DNA of 64,000 bases from G963674835 sp963674835 (GCA_963674835.2 CAXXKC010000003.1:3596001-3660000), one strand, 5' to 3'. Shown: positions 18,306-27,910, counted from the stretch's first letter. The notes: a model not told the origin generated them from the letters alone. A program made the numbers and translations.

Positions 18306-19634
18306 CTAGCCGTCGAGCGTCCAGCCGGGGCGGTACTGGCGTCGCAACAGTCCGTTCGCCTCGGAGTTGTTCGTGACGCGGCCGGCGACACCGTCGTAGT
18401 CGAGCTTCTTGCCGGCGCGGTAGGCGACCAGACCCAGCAGCAACTGTTCAATCATATTGCCGCTGTACTCGAAGTCGCAGGCCGTCTTGAGGCTGGTGTC
18501 CTTGCAGGCGTTAATCCACTGTTTCTGGAAGTGGCCCAGAGGCGGCAGTACTGTCTCTTGCGTGCGCGGCCTGTAGTAGGTCAGGTCGGCATTGTCGTCA
18601 AGCGGCAGCAGCAGCCGCGAACCAAAGTCGGCGATAAGATGACCCTTCGTACCATGGAACATAGCGCCGTGGCCGATCTTATTCAGATCGACGCAGGGCT
18701 TCGGCGAAAGCGGCATGGCCCCACCCTGGTACCAGCTTACGCGGATCGGCCCACGCCAGTCGTTGGCCGGGTGTTCGAAATGCGACTCGCACTCCACCGG
18801 CGTGACGTCGGGATTGAACTTCTCGCCCTTCGCTTCTGCAGAGGTCGGCAACGTGGCGTCGACGGCGTTCCACAGCAAGTCCATCGTGTGGCTGCCCATG
18901 TCGCCGATCTGACCGGCGCCGAAATCCCAGTACATATTCCACGAAAGGCAGTTCGCGCCGGGCCCTCCGGAAAAATAGCCGGGGTTATAGGGGTGTGCCG
19001 GCGACGGGCCGAGCCAGAGATCAAAGTGGAAACCCTCCGGCGGCCGGCCCTCGGCGGGCAGGTAGCCGGCGCGGCGGATCTGCCGGTTGCCCCACGCGCA
19101 GGCCGCCTTCAGCTCACCGATGGCGCCGTCGCGGATCAGCTCTCGTACGCGGTTGAAGTTTGGTTGCGCGTGCCGCTGCATGCCGACTTGCGTTGCAAGG
19201 TTGTCTTTCTTCTTCAGCCAGTTCGCGCGCACGACGCGTGCTTCCTCAACGCTGATTGCAAGCGGCTTCTCCATATAGACGTGCAAGTCGCGATTGAGCG
19301 CCCAATTAGCAATGAAGGCGTGGGTATGGTCGGCCGTGCAGCATAGCACGGCATCGATGTCTTTTTGCTCGATGCACTTGCGCCAGTCAACGTAGGTCTT
19401 GGCCTTGGGAAATCGTTTCAGAGCCTCCGGAAACCGCGTCTCATTCACGTCGCAAAGTGCGACTACGTTTTCTTCCGCCAGCACATCGTAATGGGCCAGG
19501 CCGCGGCCCCAGACGCCGATGAGCGCTACATTCAGCTTGTTGCCGGGAGCGTTCTTGCCAGCCCGCGCACCGCTTGGCAGGATGAGGAGTCCGGTCGCAG
19601 CCGCGGCGGTCTTCAGGAATCGGCGACGATGCAT
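18306..19634 (-). CDS. Tat-exported Gfo/Idh/MocA-family oxidoreductase
   Basis: A 442-residue enzyme with a Tat signal: HRRRFLKTAAAATGLLILP, cleavage near GARA. The dinucleotide fold follows (LNVALIGVWGRGLAHYDVL, ALCDVN) with the characteristic EKP motif in HVYMEKPLAISVEEA. The C-terminal half is the substrate-binding alpha/beta domain. Family members oxidise or reduce sugars and inositols using tightly bound NAD(P); Tat export of the folded, cofactor-loaded enzyme is frequent in planctomycetes. Single gene, with long gene-free stretches on both sides. Substrate unknown. Confidence 0.92.
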   Translation of the reverse strand: MHRRRFLKTAAAATGLLILPSGARAGKNAPGNKLNVALIGVWGRGLAHYDVLAEENVVALCDVNETRFPEALKRFPKAKTYVDWRKCIEQKDIDAVLCCTADHTHAFIANWALNRDLHVYMEKPLAISVEEARVVRANWLKKKDNLATQVGMQRHAQPNFNRVRELIRDGAIGELKAACAWGNRQIRRAGYLPAEGRPPEGFHFDLWLGPSPAHPYNPGYFSGGPGANCLSWNMYWDFGAGQIGDMGSHTMDLLWNAVDATLPTSAEAKGEKFNPDVTPVECESHFEHPANDWRGPIRVSWYQGGAMPLSPKPCVDLNKIGHGAMFHGTKGHLIADFGSRLLLPLDDNADLTYYRPRTQETVLPPLGHFQKQWINACKDTSLKTACDFEYSGNMIEQLLLGLVAYRAGKKLDYDGVAGRVTNNSEANGLLRRQYRPGWTLDG

Positions 19635-20452
19635 GGTTGGTTCTCCGGTGTCCTAGGATTTCCCATTCGCAAGCTGCTCGGATGCGTTCCGGGCAGCAAC
19701 AGTCCCCATATGTTAACGAAGTGGCTCGCGACCTTCCAGTTGGTGTGCCTCTTCCCCGTCCAGAAGTCAGTCCCTCGGGCAATCCTGATACTCGACGGCT
19801 TCTCTGCAGCGGTTAACGAGTTTGTCGCAAAGAAACTTGCTTTTCTGGCAACACGCGTCCGCTCTTGCCGGAACGGCAATTCCTCCGTCCCGCCACTCGG
19901 AGATCGGCATGTCGGAAAGCAAAGTGCCGGAAAGCCGTCACCTGTGTGGTTTCTGGGACGCAGCCGGGCGTGCCATCTACCCAACCATCAACTGCTTGGC
20001 CAGTAGTCGGTCAGTCTGTGAACCAGTGTTCTGCGCGCCTCGGTCCGACACGCCGAATGCAGTTTGTCTGGAGCGGCTGCACGCCTCGGTGGCGCACCCC
20101 GCCGCGCCCAGACATCGAGGGACGGTGACTTCGGTGGGGGCGATCGAAGTAGGTTAGGCCGATAGCGAAATGGAAGTCGGTACACCGGACCGATGCGCCT
20201 TAGCGGCTCCGCTGATCTTCTATCAGATCCCCAGAAGAGGGTAATTCTCCGGAGAGTTGGCGAAAGGGAATAGATCCCAACCCCAGATCACGACTTTTGG
20301 GAGGAGCTTCCGCCGTGGGATTCCAGGTGGCAAGGCACTTGAAAGCAGCCCCTCTATTGATCTTTGCACGGCGAATCAACCGAGGCCGACCAACGCTCGG
20401 CCGGCAAGTGGGACAAATAGGATGACTGGCCGGGTCATTATCCAGGCAAGCA
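19635..20452. other. Intergenic region, no gene seen
   Basis: About 820 bases with only short frames on both strands and no recognisable protein, tRNA or mobile element. It carries the promoter side of the Gfo/Idh/MocA gene and the 3' side of the methyltransferase gene. It may contain decayed coding sequence, but I cannot identify any. Confidence 0.4.
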
Positions 20453-21037
20453 TCAATAGTTCTTCCGAAAGCCAAAGCTCCAGAGTCCAAGCAGTCCCCG
20501 CCGTCCATGCAGTGAGAAGCCAATGGACGCTAGATGACTTTCCAGTTCCGTTCGGCTGAAGAGAGCTTCCCTGGGGTGGTTCCAGTGAAAGACCGCGTCC
20601 CAGACTAGGATGGTGCGAGCCATCGGCTCCTCAACGAACAACATGCCTCCCGGTCTCAACACTCGGCAGCACTCCCGCACCACCTCACGCCACGCGGGAA
20701 TATGGTGAAGTATGCCAAAGATCACCACGACATCCTTGCTCGCGTCGGCAATGGGCGACAAGTCGGCAGCGTCCATGACCAAGAACTCGGATCTGGGTAG
20801 ATTCCGTTGCTTTGCCAACGCGATCATTTCGGGCATCAGGTCGATACCCAAGTAACTCCTGGGCTCAAGCTGCATCAGGAGCACGGCTCCATAGCCGGAT
20901 CCGCAGCCGACCTCCAGGATGTCCCGGTTCTTGCCGTCGAGGCCCAGCCACCGGAAGACGGGATACTCCAGTCTTCGCTGAAAGAAGCGGCGGATGCCGG
21001 TGTTCATTCCGCGAAATTCGCTATCCGTCAGTCGCAT
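20453..21037 (-). CDS. Class I SAM-dependent methyltransferase
   Basis: A 194-residue Rossmann methyltransferase. The SAM-binding motif is ILEVGCGSGYG (residues about 40-50), with the acidic end of strand 2 in YLGIDLMPEM and VVVIFGILHHIP as motif IV/V. Target unknown. The start overlaps the last 17 bases of the sigma-54 response regulator gene on the same strand, implying translational coupling to the two-component system. A decayed gene with a very similar N-terminus (RxTDxEFxGxxTG) occurs at 40042, so this is a paralogous family in this genome. Confidence 0.9.
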   Translation of the reverse strand: MRLTDSEFRGMNTGIRRFFQRRLEYPVFRWLGLDGKNRDILEVGCGSGYGAVLLMQLEPRSYLGIDLMPEMIALAKQRNLPRSEFLVMDAADLSPIADASKDVVVIFGILHHIPAWREVVRECCRVLRPGGMLFVEEPMARTILVWDAVFHWNHPREALFSRTELESHLASIGFSLHGRRGLLGLWSFGFRKNY

Positions 21038-22544
21038 CGTTCGGGTCTCGTGGAATCAGATGATGAGGTTTCTCAGCCGACCAGGGGTCGGTCTGTTTTC
21101 GGGGCGAATCAACGTCGACCGGCACATCCATGCTCCGCAATTTGGCCCGAAGCGTAACGTGGCTCAGTCCAAGGATCTTCCCCGCCTGGCTGCGGTTTCC
21201 CGCCGCGTGCTGCATTGCCTCGTGGATGATCAGCCGATCGAACTGCTCCCGGGCACGGCGGTAGACGTCGCCCTCTCCACGGGCGATCCAGTTCTTGATC
21301 GTTTGCGGCAGGGTCTGCCAGTCAGAGTCCGGAAACGTGGCAGCTTCCAGGTCCGCGTCTTCTTCCGGAGGCTCGTATTGCTGGACATCGGTCGTCAGAA
21401 AGTCCGGGAGGATCGTCGGCCCGGCCGCCGTGATGACTGCCTGGCGGATCACGTTCTGCAATTCCCGCACATTGCCGGGCCACGGGTAGGCTTGCAGCAA
21501 CTCCAGGGCCTCCGGCGAGATGGACTGGAGCGATGTGCCGAGCTGACGGTTGTAGCGGAACAGGAAGTAGTGTGCCAACTCCGCGACATCCTCGCGACGG
21601 TCTCGTAATGGTGGCAGCGAGATTGTCACGCCGCTGAGCCGATAGTAGAGATCCTTGCGGAATCGTCCCTGGTTGATCAATGCGTCGAGATCCTGATTCG
21701 TCGCGGCGATGATACGTACGTCGACTGAGATGCCGTCATTTCCGCCCACGCGCTCGAAACGCCCTTCCTGGAGGAGCCGCAGGATTTTTGCCTGGGTGTG
21801 TTGGGCCATGTCGCCGACTTCATCCAGAAACAGCGTTCCACCGTGGCACTGCTCGAACTTCCCGATGCGGCGACGGTCCGCCCCAGTGAATGCGCCCTGC
21901 TCATGGCCGAACAGTTCGCTCTCCAGAAGCGATTCAGGAATGGCCGCGCAGTTGATTGCCAGGAAAGGGGCGTGGCTGCGCCGGCTGTGATGGTAAAGAG
22001 CCCTGGCCACAAGCTCTTTGCCGGTGCCGCTTTCACCGAGGACCAGTACGTTGACGTCTTGGGGGGCGACACGGCCAATCTGCTTGCAGGCCACCTGCAT
22101 GGCCGTACCGGCTCCGATCAGCCGGTCGGGCTTGTCCTCGCGGCGATCCCCTTCGTCGATGATCGCAGGGACGTGCACAAGTTGGCTGATGGCCAGCGCC
22201 TGATTGACGACCTGCTTCAACTGATTTGCATCCAGTGGCTTGGTGAGGTAGTCATAGGCCCCTAGCTTCATCGCCTCGATGGCGGTGTCGGCTGTCCCAA
22301 AGCCGGTGATGAAGATGACCAAACATCGCGGGTCAATGCGTCGCAACTCGTGGAACAGGTCGAGCCCGGAGGCCACTCCGAGCTTGATGTCCAGAAGAAT
22401 GACGTCGGGCGAGTGCTCTGCTGTCAGGTGCAGTCCTTCCTCTGCCGACTCGGCGCCAAGCACGGTGACCTCCGTGCGGCTAAAGACCGCCTTGATGCTG
22501 AGCCGGATGCTCGATTCGTCATCGATGACCAGAAGCAAGGACAT
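21021..22544 (-). CDS. NtrC-family sigma-54-dependent response regulator
   Basis: A 507-residue regulator. The receiver domain has IDDE at 7-10 and phosphoacceptor Asp52 in VILLDIKLG, with Lys in YLTKPLDA. The AAA+ domain carries Walker A GESGTGK (170-176), the GAFTGA sigma-54 contact loop (217-222) and the Walker B region TLFLDEVGDM. A Fis-type helix-turn-helix ends the protein (GNRSQAGKILGLSHVTLRAKL). It is expected to activate sigma-54 promoters after phosphorylation by the kinase at 22519-24036, whose gene end overlaps its start by 26 bases. Targets unknown. Confidence 0.95.
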   Translation of the reverse strand: MSLLLVIDDESSIRLSIKAVFSRTEVTVLGAESAEEGLHLTAEHSPDVILLDIKLGVASGLDLFHELRRIDPRCLVIFITGFGTADTAIEAMKLGAYDYLTKPLDANQLKQVVNQALAISQLVHVPAIIDEGDRREDKPDRLIGAGTAMQVACKQIGRVAPQDVNVLVLGESGTGKELVARALYHHSRRSHAPFLAINCAAIPESLLESELFGHEQGAFTGADRRRIGKFEQCHGGTLFLDEVGDMAQHTQAKILRLLQEGRFERVGGNDGISVDVRIIAATNQDLDALINQGRFRKDLYYRLSGVTISLPPLRDRREDVAELAHYFLFRYNRQLGTSLQSISPEALELLQAYPWPGNVRELQNVIRQAVITAAGPTILPDFLTTDVQQYEPPEEDADLEAATFPDSDWQTLPQTIKNWIARGEGDVYRRAREQFDRLIIHEAMQHAAGNRSQAGKILGLSHVTLRAKLRSMDVPVDVDSPRKQTDPWSAEKPHHLIPRDPNDATDG

Positions 22545-24036
22545 CGATTCCCTCCTGATCGGGTATGGTTTCGTGGCCGGCCAATGGCAACTCGACCGTG
22601 AACACGGCCCCGCGCGGTTGCCGGTTGGTCGCGGTAAGCCGTCCGCTATGTTGTTGGACGATGCGCCGGCTGATGGCCAAGCCCAGGCCCGTGCCGCGCT
22701 CTTTACTGGTCACAAACGGTTCGAAGATGCGGTGCATGACGCTTTCGGGGATGCCGGTCCCGGAATCACAGAACGTGACCCTGCCGAGAGGACTAGGCCT
22801 ATCGACGCTTTGTACTGCTATCGAGACTTCACCTCCCTCCGGCATAGCCTCGACGCTGTTGAGCAACAAGTTGACGAATACCTGGTGGAGTTGTTCCGGA
22901 TCGGCTTCCACCTCGACAGGGCCTCCCGGATACTGTCGATGCACCTCGACGCCCTGTTGCCGGGCGTGCCCCTCCACGAGGTTGAGAGCGCGATCCAGCG
23001 TGCCGCAAAGATCGAGGCGAACCCGCTGCATTTGGGGAGGGCGGGCGAAGTCCAAGAGCCCCTGGATCGTGTTCTCCATCCGCGTGACCTGTTCGAGCAC
23101 GACATGGACGTGTTCATGTGTCATCATGGGCTCCGTCGGGTCGTCCGCCGCGGTTTGCATGAGGAGCTTGATCGAGGTCAGCGGGTTTCGGAGTTCATGG
23201 GCAACACCTGCGGCCATTTCACCCACAGCCGCCAGGCGATCGGCAAGCATGGTTTCATGGCGGGCTTGTTGAAGCTCGCCAACGACTTGTCTTATCCGCG
23301 ACGAGACTCGTTGGACCTGCTCTTGCAGAGCTGGCAGGTCGTCCGAAGCCAGCAGGTCGACACGGCCCACGTCGCGATCCAAGCCGCCTTCGGCATCCTT
23401 CAGGCTGATACTAAGCCTGGCGATCGATCGCTGGAGGCGGTGGGCAATCCAAAGCCCTGAGATTATCCCAATTGTAGGGCCGACGATCCACAACATAAAC
23501 ATCATGCGGCCGAAGGCAATGCGCAATCGGCTGCGCTGCGCGGTCGATTCCGCGATGAGTCCCTCTTGGATTCTCAGCAAGCTCTTGCAGGACTCAGTGA
23601 TCTCATGTGCCTGACGCGACAATTCGACCGACGGCACTCCGGCATTCTTCCCTCGGGAATCGAAATCGAGACGGGCGTGGATGCGCTGGCGATACTCCGC
23701 GAATTGCTGCCGAATCGCATCAACCAACGCGCGCCCCTCTGTGGTCACGCTGCCGGCGGCGGCATCGGCCAGATGCCCCTCAAAGGCTCGCTCCAGTTCG
23801 GCGACTTCGAATCGCGTATGGCTGTCGGCTCGTTCGGCGATCTCGATCGTCGTAGCTTGCAGTCGCCACAAGACATCCTGCATCGCATCGGCCGCTTGGA
23901 CCGCCGTGAAGTTTTCGGCCAGTTCCTGTGAATGGGAGTGGTACACCCAGTCAAGGTAGTAGATGGTTGCCCCGCCGACAGCAAGCCACAACAGGCTGAC
24001 CACCGCCGTTGGGGTGACGAGTCTTCGCCATAGCAT
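22519..24036 (-). CDS. Membrane sensor histidine kinase
   Basis: A 505-residue kinase. One membrane segment lies near residues 8-30 and another near 175-200, enclosing an extracytoplasmic helical sensor of about 145 residues. A HAMP-like linker follows. The phosphoacceptor His is about residue 280 in GVAHELRNPLTS. The ATP-binding domain shows the N box LLLNSVEAM, the G1 box DSGTGIP, the F box FEPFVTSK and the G2 box GTGLGLAI. It is the obvious partner of the NtrC-type regulator downstream. The signal sensed is not evident. The gene is divergent from the NDxY-repeat protein gene at 24473. Confidence 0.95.
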   Translation of the reverse strand: MLWRRLVTPTAVVSLLWLAVGGATIYYLDWVYHSHSQELAENFTAVQAADAMQDVLWRLQATTIEIAERADSHTRFEVAELERAFEGHLADAAAGSVTTEGRALVDAIRQQFAEYRQRIHARLDFDSRGKNAGVPSVELSRQAHEITESCKSLLRIQEGLIAESTAQRSRLRIAFGRMMFMLWIVGPTIGIISGLWIAHRLQRSIARLSISLKDAEGGLDRDVGRVDLLASDDLPALQEQVQRVSSRIRQVVGELQQARHETMLADRLAAVGEMAAGVAHELRNPLTSIKLLMQTAADDPTEPMMTHEHVHVVLEQVTRMENTIQGLLDFARPPQMQRVRLDLCGTLDRALNLVEGHARQQGVEVHRQYPGGPVEVEADPEQLHQVFVNLLLNSVEAMPEGGEVSIAVQSVDRPSPLGRVTFCDSGTGIPESVMHRIFEPFVTSKERGTGLGLAISRRIVQQHSGRLTATNRQPRGAVFTVELPLAGHETIPDQEGIDVLASGHR

Positions 24037-24472
24037 GTTGGTCCCACCTTGGTAACGTGAAACTTACCATCCGCAGAGAGCGCTGAGACGCCGGAAGCCA
24101 CGGTTGTGAAGCAATGTGGTCCAACCGAACTCGGATCCGCAATCGCGATGCCAATGGGAAGTGCACGCGTGCGGCTCACGACATCTTACCGTAACCCCAT
24201 TCTAAGAAACGGCTTGTGTTAGGTCTATCTCAGCCGGGCGGCGCGGCTGGTTGAAACAGTCTTTCATGGAGCAAGAAAGGATCTTTCACATCACAACGAA
24301 CGCCGGAATCGGACGACGGCCACAAGCTAATGGTCCAGCTTTGCCGGAACGCCTTATCCGAAGGGCAGTTGCGTAGCGAATCGTTGTGCGATCTCTCAGC
24401 CGGCACGGCGGTTGCTTCCAGCGCTGGCTATGCTGGCCGTTGGACGCTGTGTTCTTCGAAAGGAGTCGCTCC
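24037..24472. other. Divergent intergenic region between kinase and repeat-protein genes
   Basis: About 435 bases between two oppositely oriented genes, so at least two promoters are expected. No exact sigma-54 promoter was found: the TGG...TGC element around 24331 has spacing one base short. A ribosome binding site (AAAGGAG, 24459-24465) precedes the GTG start at 24473. Confidence 0.4.
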
Positions 24473-26788
24473 GTGAAACGTAGCCCTTGCAGGGACCAAG
24501 CCGTTCGTATCTCGCACGCCGGTTCCGTGGTGCTTGCCGCATTATTCGTCGTGGTCGTGGCGGGCGGAGCCCATCGGGGCAGGCTGTTTGGCCCTACACG
24601 AGGCGACACTCACAACCGTGAATCAGAACAGACCTACTATCAACCGCGCGAGTTGCAGAGACAGCGTCCCACGGAACACGCGCTCCCGGCTGCCGAACCC
24701 AAGCCCGCGTCCGAGGTCGCAAAAGCCTCGCCGACCGATGCCGAAAGACCTCTGCCTCCGTCAGGCCTCGACAACAAGCCACTCGCCCCTTCGGCGGTTG
24801 GCGATACCTTAGCTGCCGGCAAAGTAGCTCTAATGGTGGAGGAGATTGCCGGGGCCATTCGTGCAAGGCAACTGAATTTGGAGTTCTCCCGTTGGGAGGC
24901 CTACATGGTCGGCCGCGTGGACGCCAGCGCGGGCAAGACCTCGGGCTCAGAGCTTATGGGCAACTGCCGCCTGAAGTGCTACGACCGGTTTATGCGCAAC
25001 CCAACCGCCGCGCCGGTTGAGGCGGAACGTTTCACACGCGAACTGCATCGGGCCGTCGTAGGCGGAGACGACGGACTGGCAGACCTGTTCCGAGTCGCTC
25101 GCGAGAGGCTCGATTTGCCCGCACGTGCCCTTCCGCCGAGGCCCAAAATGCAGTCGCACGTCCAGGCTCTTGAGGTTCTGCAAGAGGTACTGGCGAGCGC
25201 AAATGCGGATTACTCGTCGGCGCTAACCCCTTTGACGAAGTCCGAGATTCAGGAACTGGCAGACCGGTCTGCTTCGGTGTTTCTCGGCAGGAACGATGTC
25301 GGGCACACGATCGACGATCGTGTTTCCGGTCGTCGATTGTGCGACCTAATGGAAAAGATGGACCGCGGGGCGATGCTGGCATCGGCCGAAGATCTGGTTC
25401 CCTTAATGACCGAGGATTTCCGTCAGCAACTTGCCGGAATTCCCGAAGAAGGAGACGTCAACGTGCCCGGCGTGTCGGGACGTGTGTTGAAGAAGATCAC
25501 CACCCAATCTGGCACCCTCCTGATTGGCGGACGAGGGAAGAACGTCTATCGTCTCGATGATGTGCCTGACGTGGCTGCGGTGATCGACCTTGGTGGTGAT
25601 GACGAGTACATCGAAGGAACGGTGTCCAACCAGAGGCCCCTATTGGTCATCATCGATCTGAAGGGCAGTGACACGTATCGTGGTACACAGCCTGGGATTC
25701 AAGGCGGAGCCATTCTGGGCGTGTCGTTGTTGCTCGATTGGGATGGCAATGACACGTACGAAGCTCGTGACATGGCCCAAGCCTCAGCGATTGCGGGCAT
25801 TGGCATTCTCGTCGATCATGCCGGCAACGACACCTACAAGGCTTTCCGTCGTGCGCAGGGGCAGGCCCTGGGCGGCCTGGGCATCCTGGTCGACCGCGAC
25901 GGCGACGACTGCTACCGCGCGGCGATGTGGGGGCAAGGGTTCGGTGGACCGCTGGGTTTCGGACTGTTGGACGACCTGGCTGGCAAGGACGACTACTTTC
26001 TGGGTGGAGTCTATCCTGATTCCTATAAAGAGACTCCGGGATTGGAAGGGTGGGGACAAGGCGTTGGTGCGGGGATCCGCCAGGTGGCCAACGGTGGCAT
26101 CGGCGTGATGCTGGACGGCTCCGGCGACGACACTTACGAGTTCGACTATCTGTCCCACGGCGGCGGTTACTGGTTCGGGCTGGGGTTCTGTCGGGACTTC
26201 GCCGGCAACGACAAGCACCTTGGGTCGACCGAACAGTCGTATGACGGCACCACCCGCACGCAACCGCAGTACCAACGGTTCGGCAACGGCTGGGGCTGCC
26301 ACTATGCCCTGGGCTTCCTCTTGGACGATGCTGGGGACGATCTCTATCGCGGCTGGATTATGGGCATCGGCTTCGGCTGGGACTGTTCCCTGGGGATACT
26401 GGCCGACTTCGCCGGCAACGATCGCTACGAAGCCAATGGTTCCTCTCTCCAAGGCAACGGGGCCCAAGGCAGCACGGGCGTCCTGTTCGACTACGACGGC
26501 AATGACGTGTACACAGGGAATAGCCAGGGCTACGCCGCACCCAGCGTTTCCTATCATCCGTTGCCTGCCTGCGGCGGGAACTTCAGCTTCCTCATTGATT
26601 ACGGCGGAAGTGACGAGTACGGCTGCAAGGCCAGCAACGCCGCCATCACGCAGCGGGGCTGGGCAGGGGGATATCTAATCGACCGCCCTCGCAGCGACGA
26701 AACGACCGAAAACGCCGATGCAAAGCCCCAGCCGACTGCCTCCACGACCGAAAGCGACGCAGTATCTGGGAGTGACACGAGTTCATAG
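24473..26788 (+). CDS. Exported protein with GNDxY-type tandem repeats
   Basis: About 771 residues from the GTG at 24473, chosen for its AAAGGAG site; an upstream ATG at 24386 lacks one. A single hydrophobic segment (AGSVVLAALFVVVVAGG) acts as signal or anchor. A proline/alanine-rich linker and a helical region follow. From about residue 370 the chain is a series of about 10-11 repeats of roughly 25-40 residues, each ending in D-x-x-G-N/D-D-x-Y (for example DWDGNDTYEARDMAQ, DHAGNDTYKAFRRAQ, DYDGNDVYTGNSQGY). This regularity suggests a beta-solenoid with possible metal-binding Asp ladders. No enzyme motif is seen. It faces the two-component system genes. Confidence 0.8.
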   Translation: MKRSPCRDQAVRISHAGSVVLAALFVVVVAGGAHRGRLFGPTRGDTHNRESEQTYYQPRELQRQRPTEHALPAAEPKPASEVAKASPTDAERPLPPSGLDNKPLAPSAVGDTLAAGKVALMVEEIAGAIRARQLNLEFSRWEAYMVGRVDASAGKTSGSELMGNCRLKCYDRFMRNPTAAPVEAERFTRELHRAVVGGDDGLADLFRVARERLDLPARALPPRPKMQSHVQALEVLQEVLASANADYSSALTPLTKSEIQELADRSASVFLGRNDVGHTIDDRVSGRRLCDLMEKMDRGAMLASAEDLVPLMTEDFRQQLAGIPEEGDVNVPGVSGRVLKKITTQSGTLLIGGRGKNVYRLDDVPDVAAVIDLGGDDEYIEGTVSNQRPLLVIIDLKGSDTYRGTQPGIQGGAILGVSLLLDWDGNDTYEARDMAQASAIAGIGILVDHAGNDTYKAFRRAQGQALGGLGILVDRDGDDCYRAAMWGQGFGGPLGFGLLDDLAGKDDYFLGGVYPDSYKETPGLEGWGQGVGAGIRQVANGGIGVMLDGSGDDTYEFDYLSHGGGYWFGLGFCRDFAGNDKHLGSTEQSYDGTTRTQPQYQRFGNGWGCHYALGFLLDDAGDDLYRGWIMGIGFGWDCSLGILADFAGNDRYEANGSSLQGNGAQGSTGVLFDYDGNDVYTGNSQGYAAPSVSYHPLPACGGNFSFLIDYGGSDEYGCKASNAAITQRGWAGGYLIDRPRSDETTENADAKPQPTASTTESDAVSGSDTSS

Positions 26789-26864
26789 ACAAGCCCATTC
26801 ATCGTGAGCCTCGAACACGGCTTCTGAAGTCGACACATCGGGTCCCAAGCCAAGGGTGAGTAGG

Positions 26865-27461
26865 ATGTTGGTGGTAACGCGAAAAGTCGGGGAGCAGATC
26901 ATCATGCCGGAATGCCAGATCACCGTGAGCGTTCTCGAAGCCACGACCGGCCGGGTTCGCCTGGGCATCTCAGCCCCGCCCAACCTGGCCGTGCATCGGA
27001 GCGAGGTGTGCGAGAAGATTCGGGCCGTGGCAGCCCTCGATGCCGAAGAGATCATGAAATCGCTTCGCGTACTGATTGCCGATCGGGATGCATTTCTTCT
27101 GGCCATGTATGGCGAACATCTCGGGCGGTACGGCGCGGAGGTTGCCACTGCGACGACGGGCCTGGCGTGCCTTGAGCGCTTGCGCGACTTCGCACCGGAC
27201 GTACTCGTACTGGATCCCGCGATCCTGTGGGGAGGCGGGGACGGCGTGTTGGCCGCGATGCATGAGGAGCCGCAGATCAGGCCCGCGTCGGTGCTGCTCA
27301 TCACGCATGGAGGAAACCGGAGTCTCCTCTATCGGTTATCGTCGTATCGGGTCGACGACTATCAGATCAAGCCAGTTACACCGGGGCAGTTGACGCAGCG
27401 CATCTGCGCACTACGCATGCTCGCAAGTCCGAATCCTGCACTGAGCACCGGCACAACATAG
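26865..27461 (+). CDS. CsrA-receiver fusion protein
   Basis: A 198-residue protein from the ATG at 26865 (the GTG at 26856 would add three residues). Residues 1-52 are a complete CsrA/RsmA RNA-binding domain: MLVVTRKVGEQI with Arg6, the VRLGISAPP strand, and VHRSEV with the RNA-contacting Arg45. After a short linker, residues 67-185 form a receiver domain: acidic IADRD (Asp73, Asp75), phosphoacceptor Asp117 in VLVLDPAI, Thr147 in LLITHGG and Lys169 in QIKPVTP. No stop separates the two. An internal ATG at 27054 (GAAGAG upstream) could also yield the receiver alone. Likely a phosphorylation-tuned translational regulator; this role is inferred. Confidence 0.88.
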   Translation: MLVVTRKVGEQIIMPECQITVSVLEATTGRVRLGISAPPNLAVHRSEVCEKIRAVAALDAEEIMKSLRVLIADRDAFLLAMYGEHLGRYGAEVATATTGLACLERLRDFAPDVLVLDPAILWGGGDGVLAAMHEEPQIRPASVLLITHGGNRSLLYRLSSYRVDDYQIKPVTPGQLTQRICALRMLASPNPALSTGTT

Positions 27462-27586
27462 TCGGGGCTGGGTGGTGGCAGGGCGGTGTCGTGCGTAGCG
27501 TACCGCGTCGGCGAGGCTTGGTCTGCTTGCTGCCACCCACTCCCCTATCCATCGGATATGGCGATTGACACGAAAGGAACAAACCC

Positions 27587-27910
27587 ATGAGGTGCCTCAT
27601 CTGCGACGTTGAGATGCGAATCACCGAGCGCGAAGGCGTGGAGATCGACTACTGTCCGCGGTGCCGCGGCGTCTGGTTGGACCGGGGCGAATTGGAGAAG
27701 ATCATGGCTCTTGCCGAATCGCTAGACTCGCGGGATCGGCACGACCGCGACGACGATCATCATGAGGACGCCAAACGGCGACGGGAAGAGCCGCGCCACA
27801 ATGACAAGTACCGTCGCGATGATAAGTACCGCGACGAGAGCGACGGCAGATACCGAGAGCGTCGGAAGGAAGGTTTCTTCGGCAACCTGTTCGACATCTT
27901 CGGTGATTGA
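27587..27910 (+). CDS. TFIIB-type zinc ribbon protein
   Basis: A 107-residue protein. The N-terminus is a zinc ribbon with two CxxC pairs: CLIC (residues 3-6) and CPRC (24-27), ending in GVWLDRGELEKI, which matches the zf-TFIIB family of small bacterial proteins. The middle is strongly charged (Arg/Asp/His rich) and the end reads GFFGNLFDIFGD, a common tail in the family. Function is unknown. ATG with a good AAAGGAA site upstream. It precedes the P-type ATPase gene by 43 bases and may be co-transcribed with it. Confidence 0.88.
   Translation: MRCLICDVEMRITEREGVEIDYCPRCRGVWLDRGELEKIMALAESLDSRDRHDRDDDHHEDAKRRREEPRHNDKYRRDDKYRDESDGRYRERRKEGFFGNLFDIFGD

Noticed and set aside
18216..19346. 376-codon plus-strand frame opposite the Gfo/Idh/MocA gene
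   Set aside because: Antisense to an enzyme with Tat signal and EKP motif.
24331..24346. Sigma-54 promoter upstream of the NDxY-repeat gene
   Set aside because: TGG and TGC elements are present but the spacing is one base short of the -24/-12 consensus.
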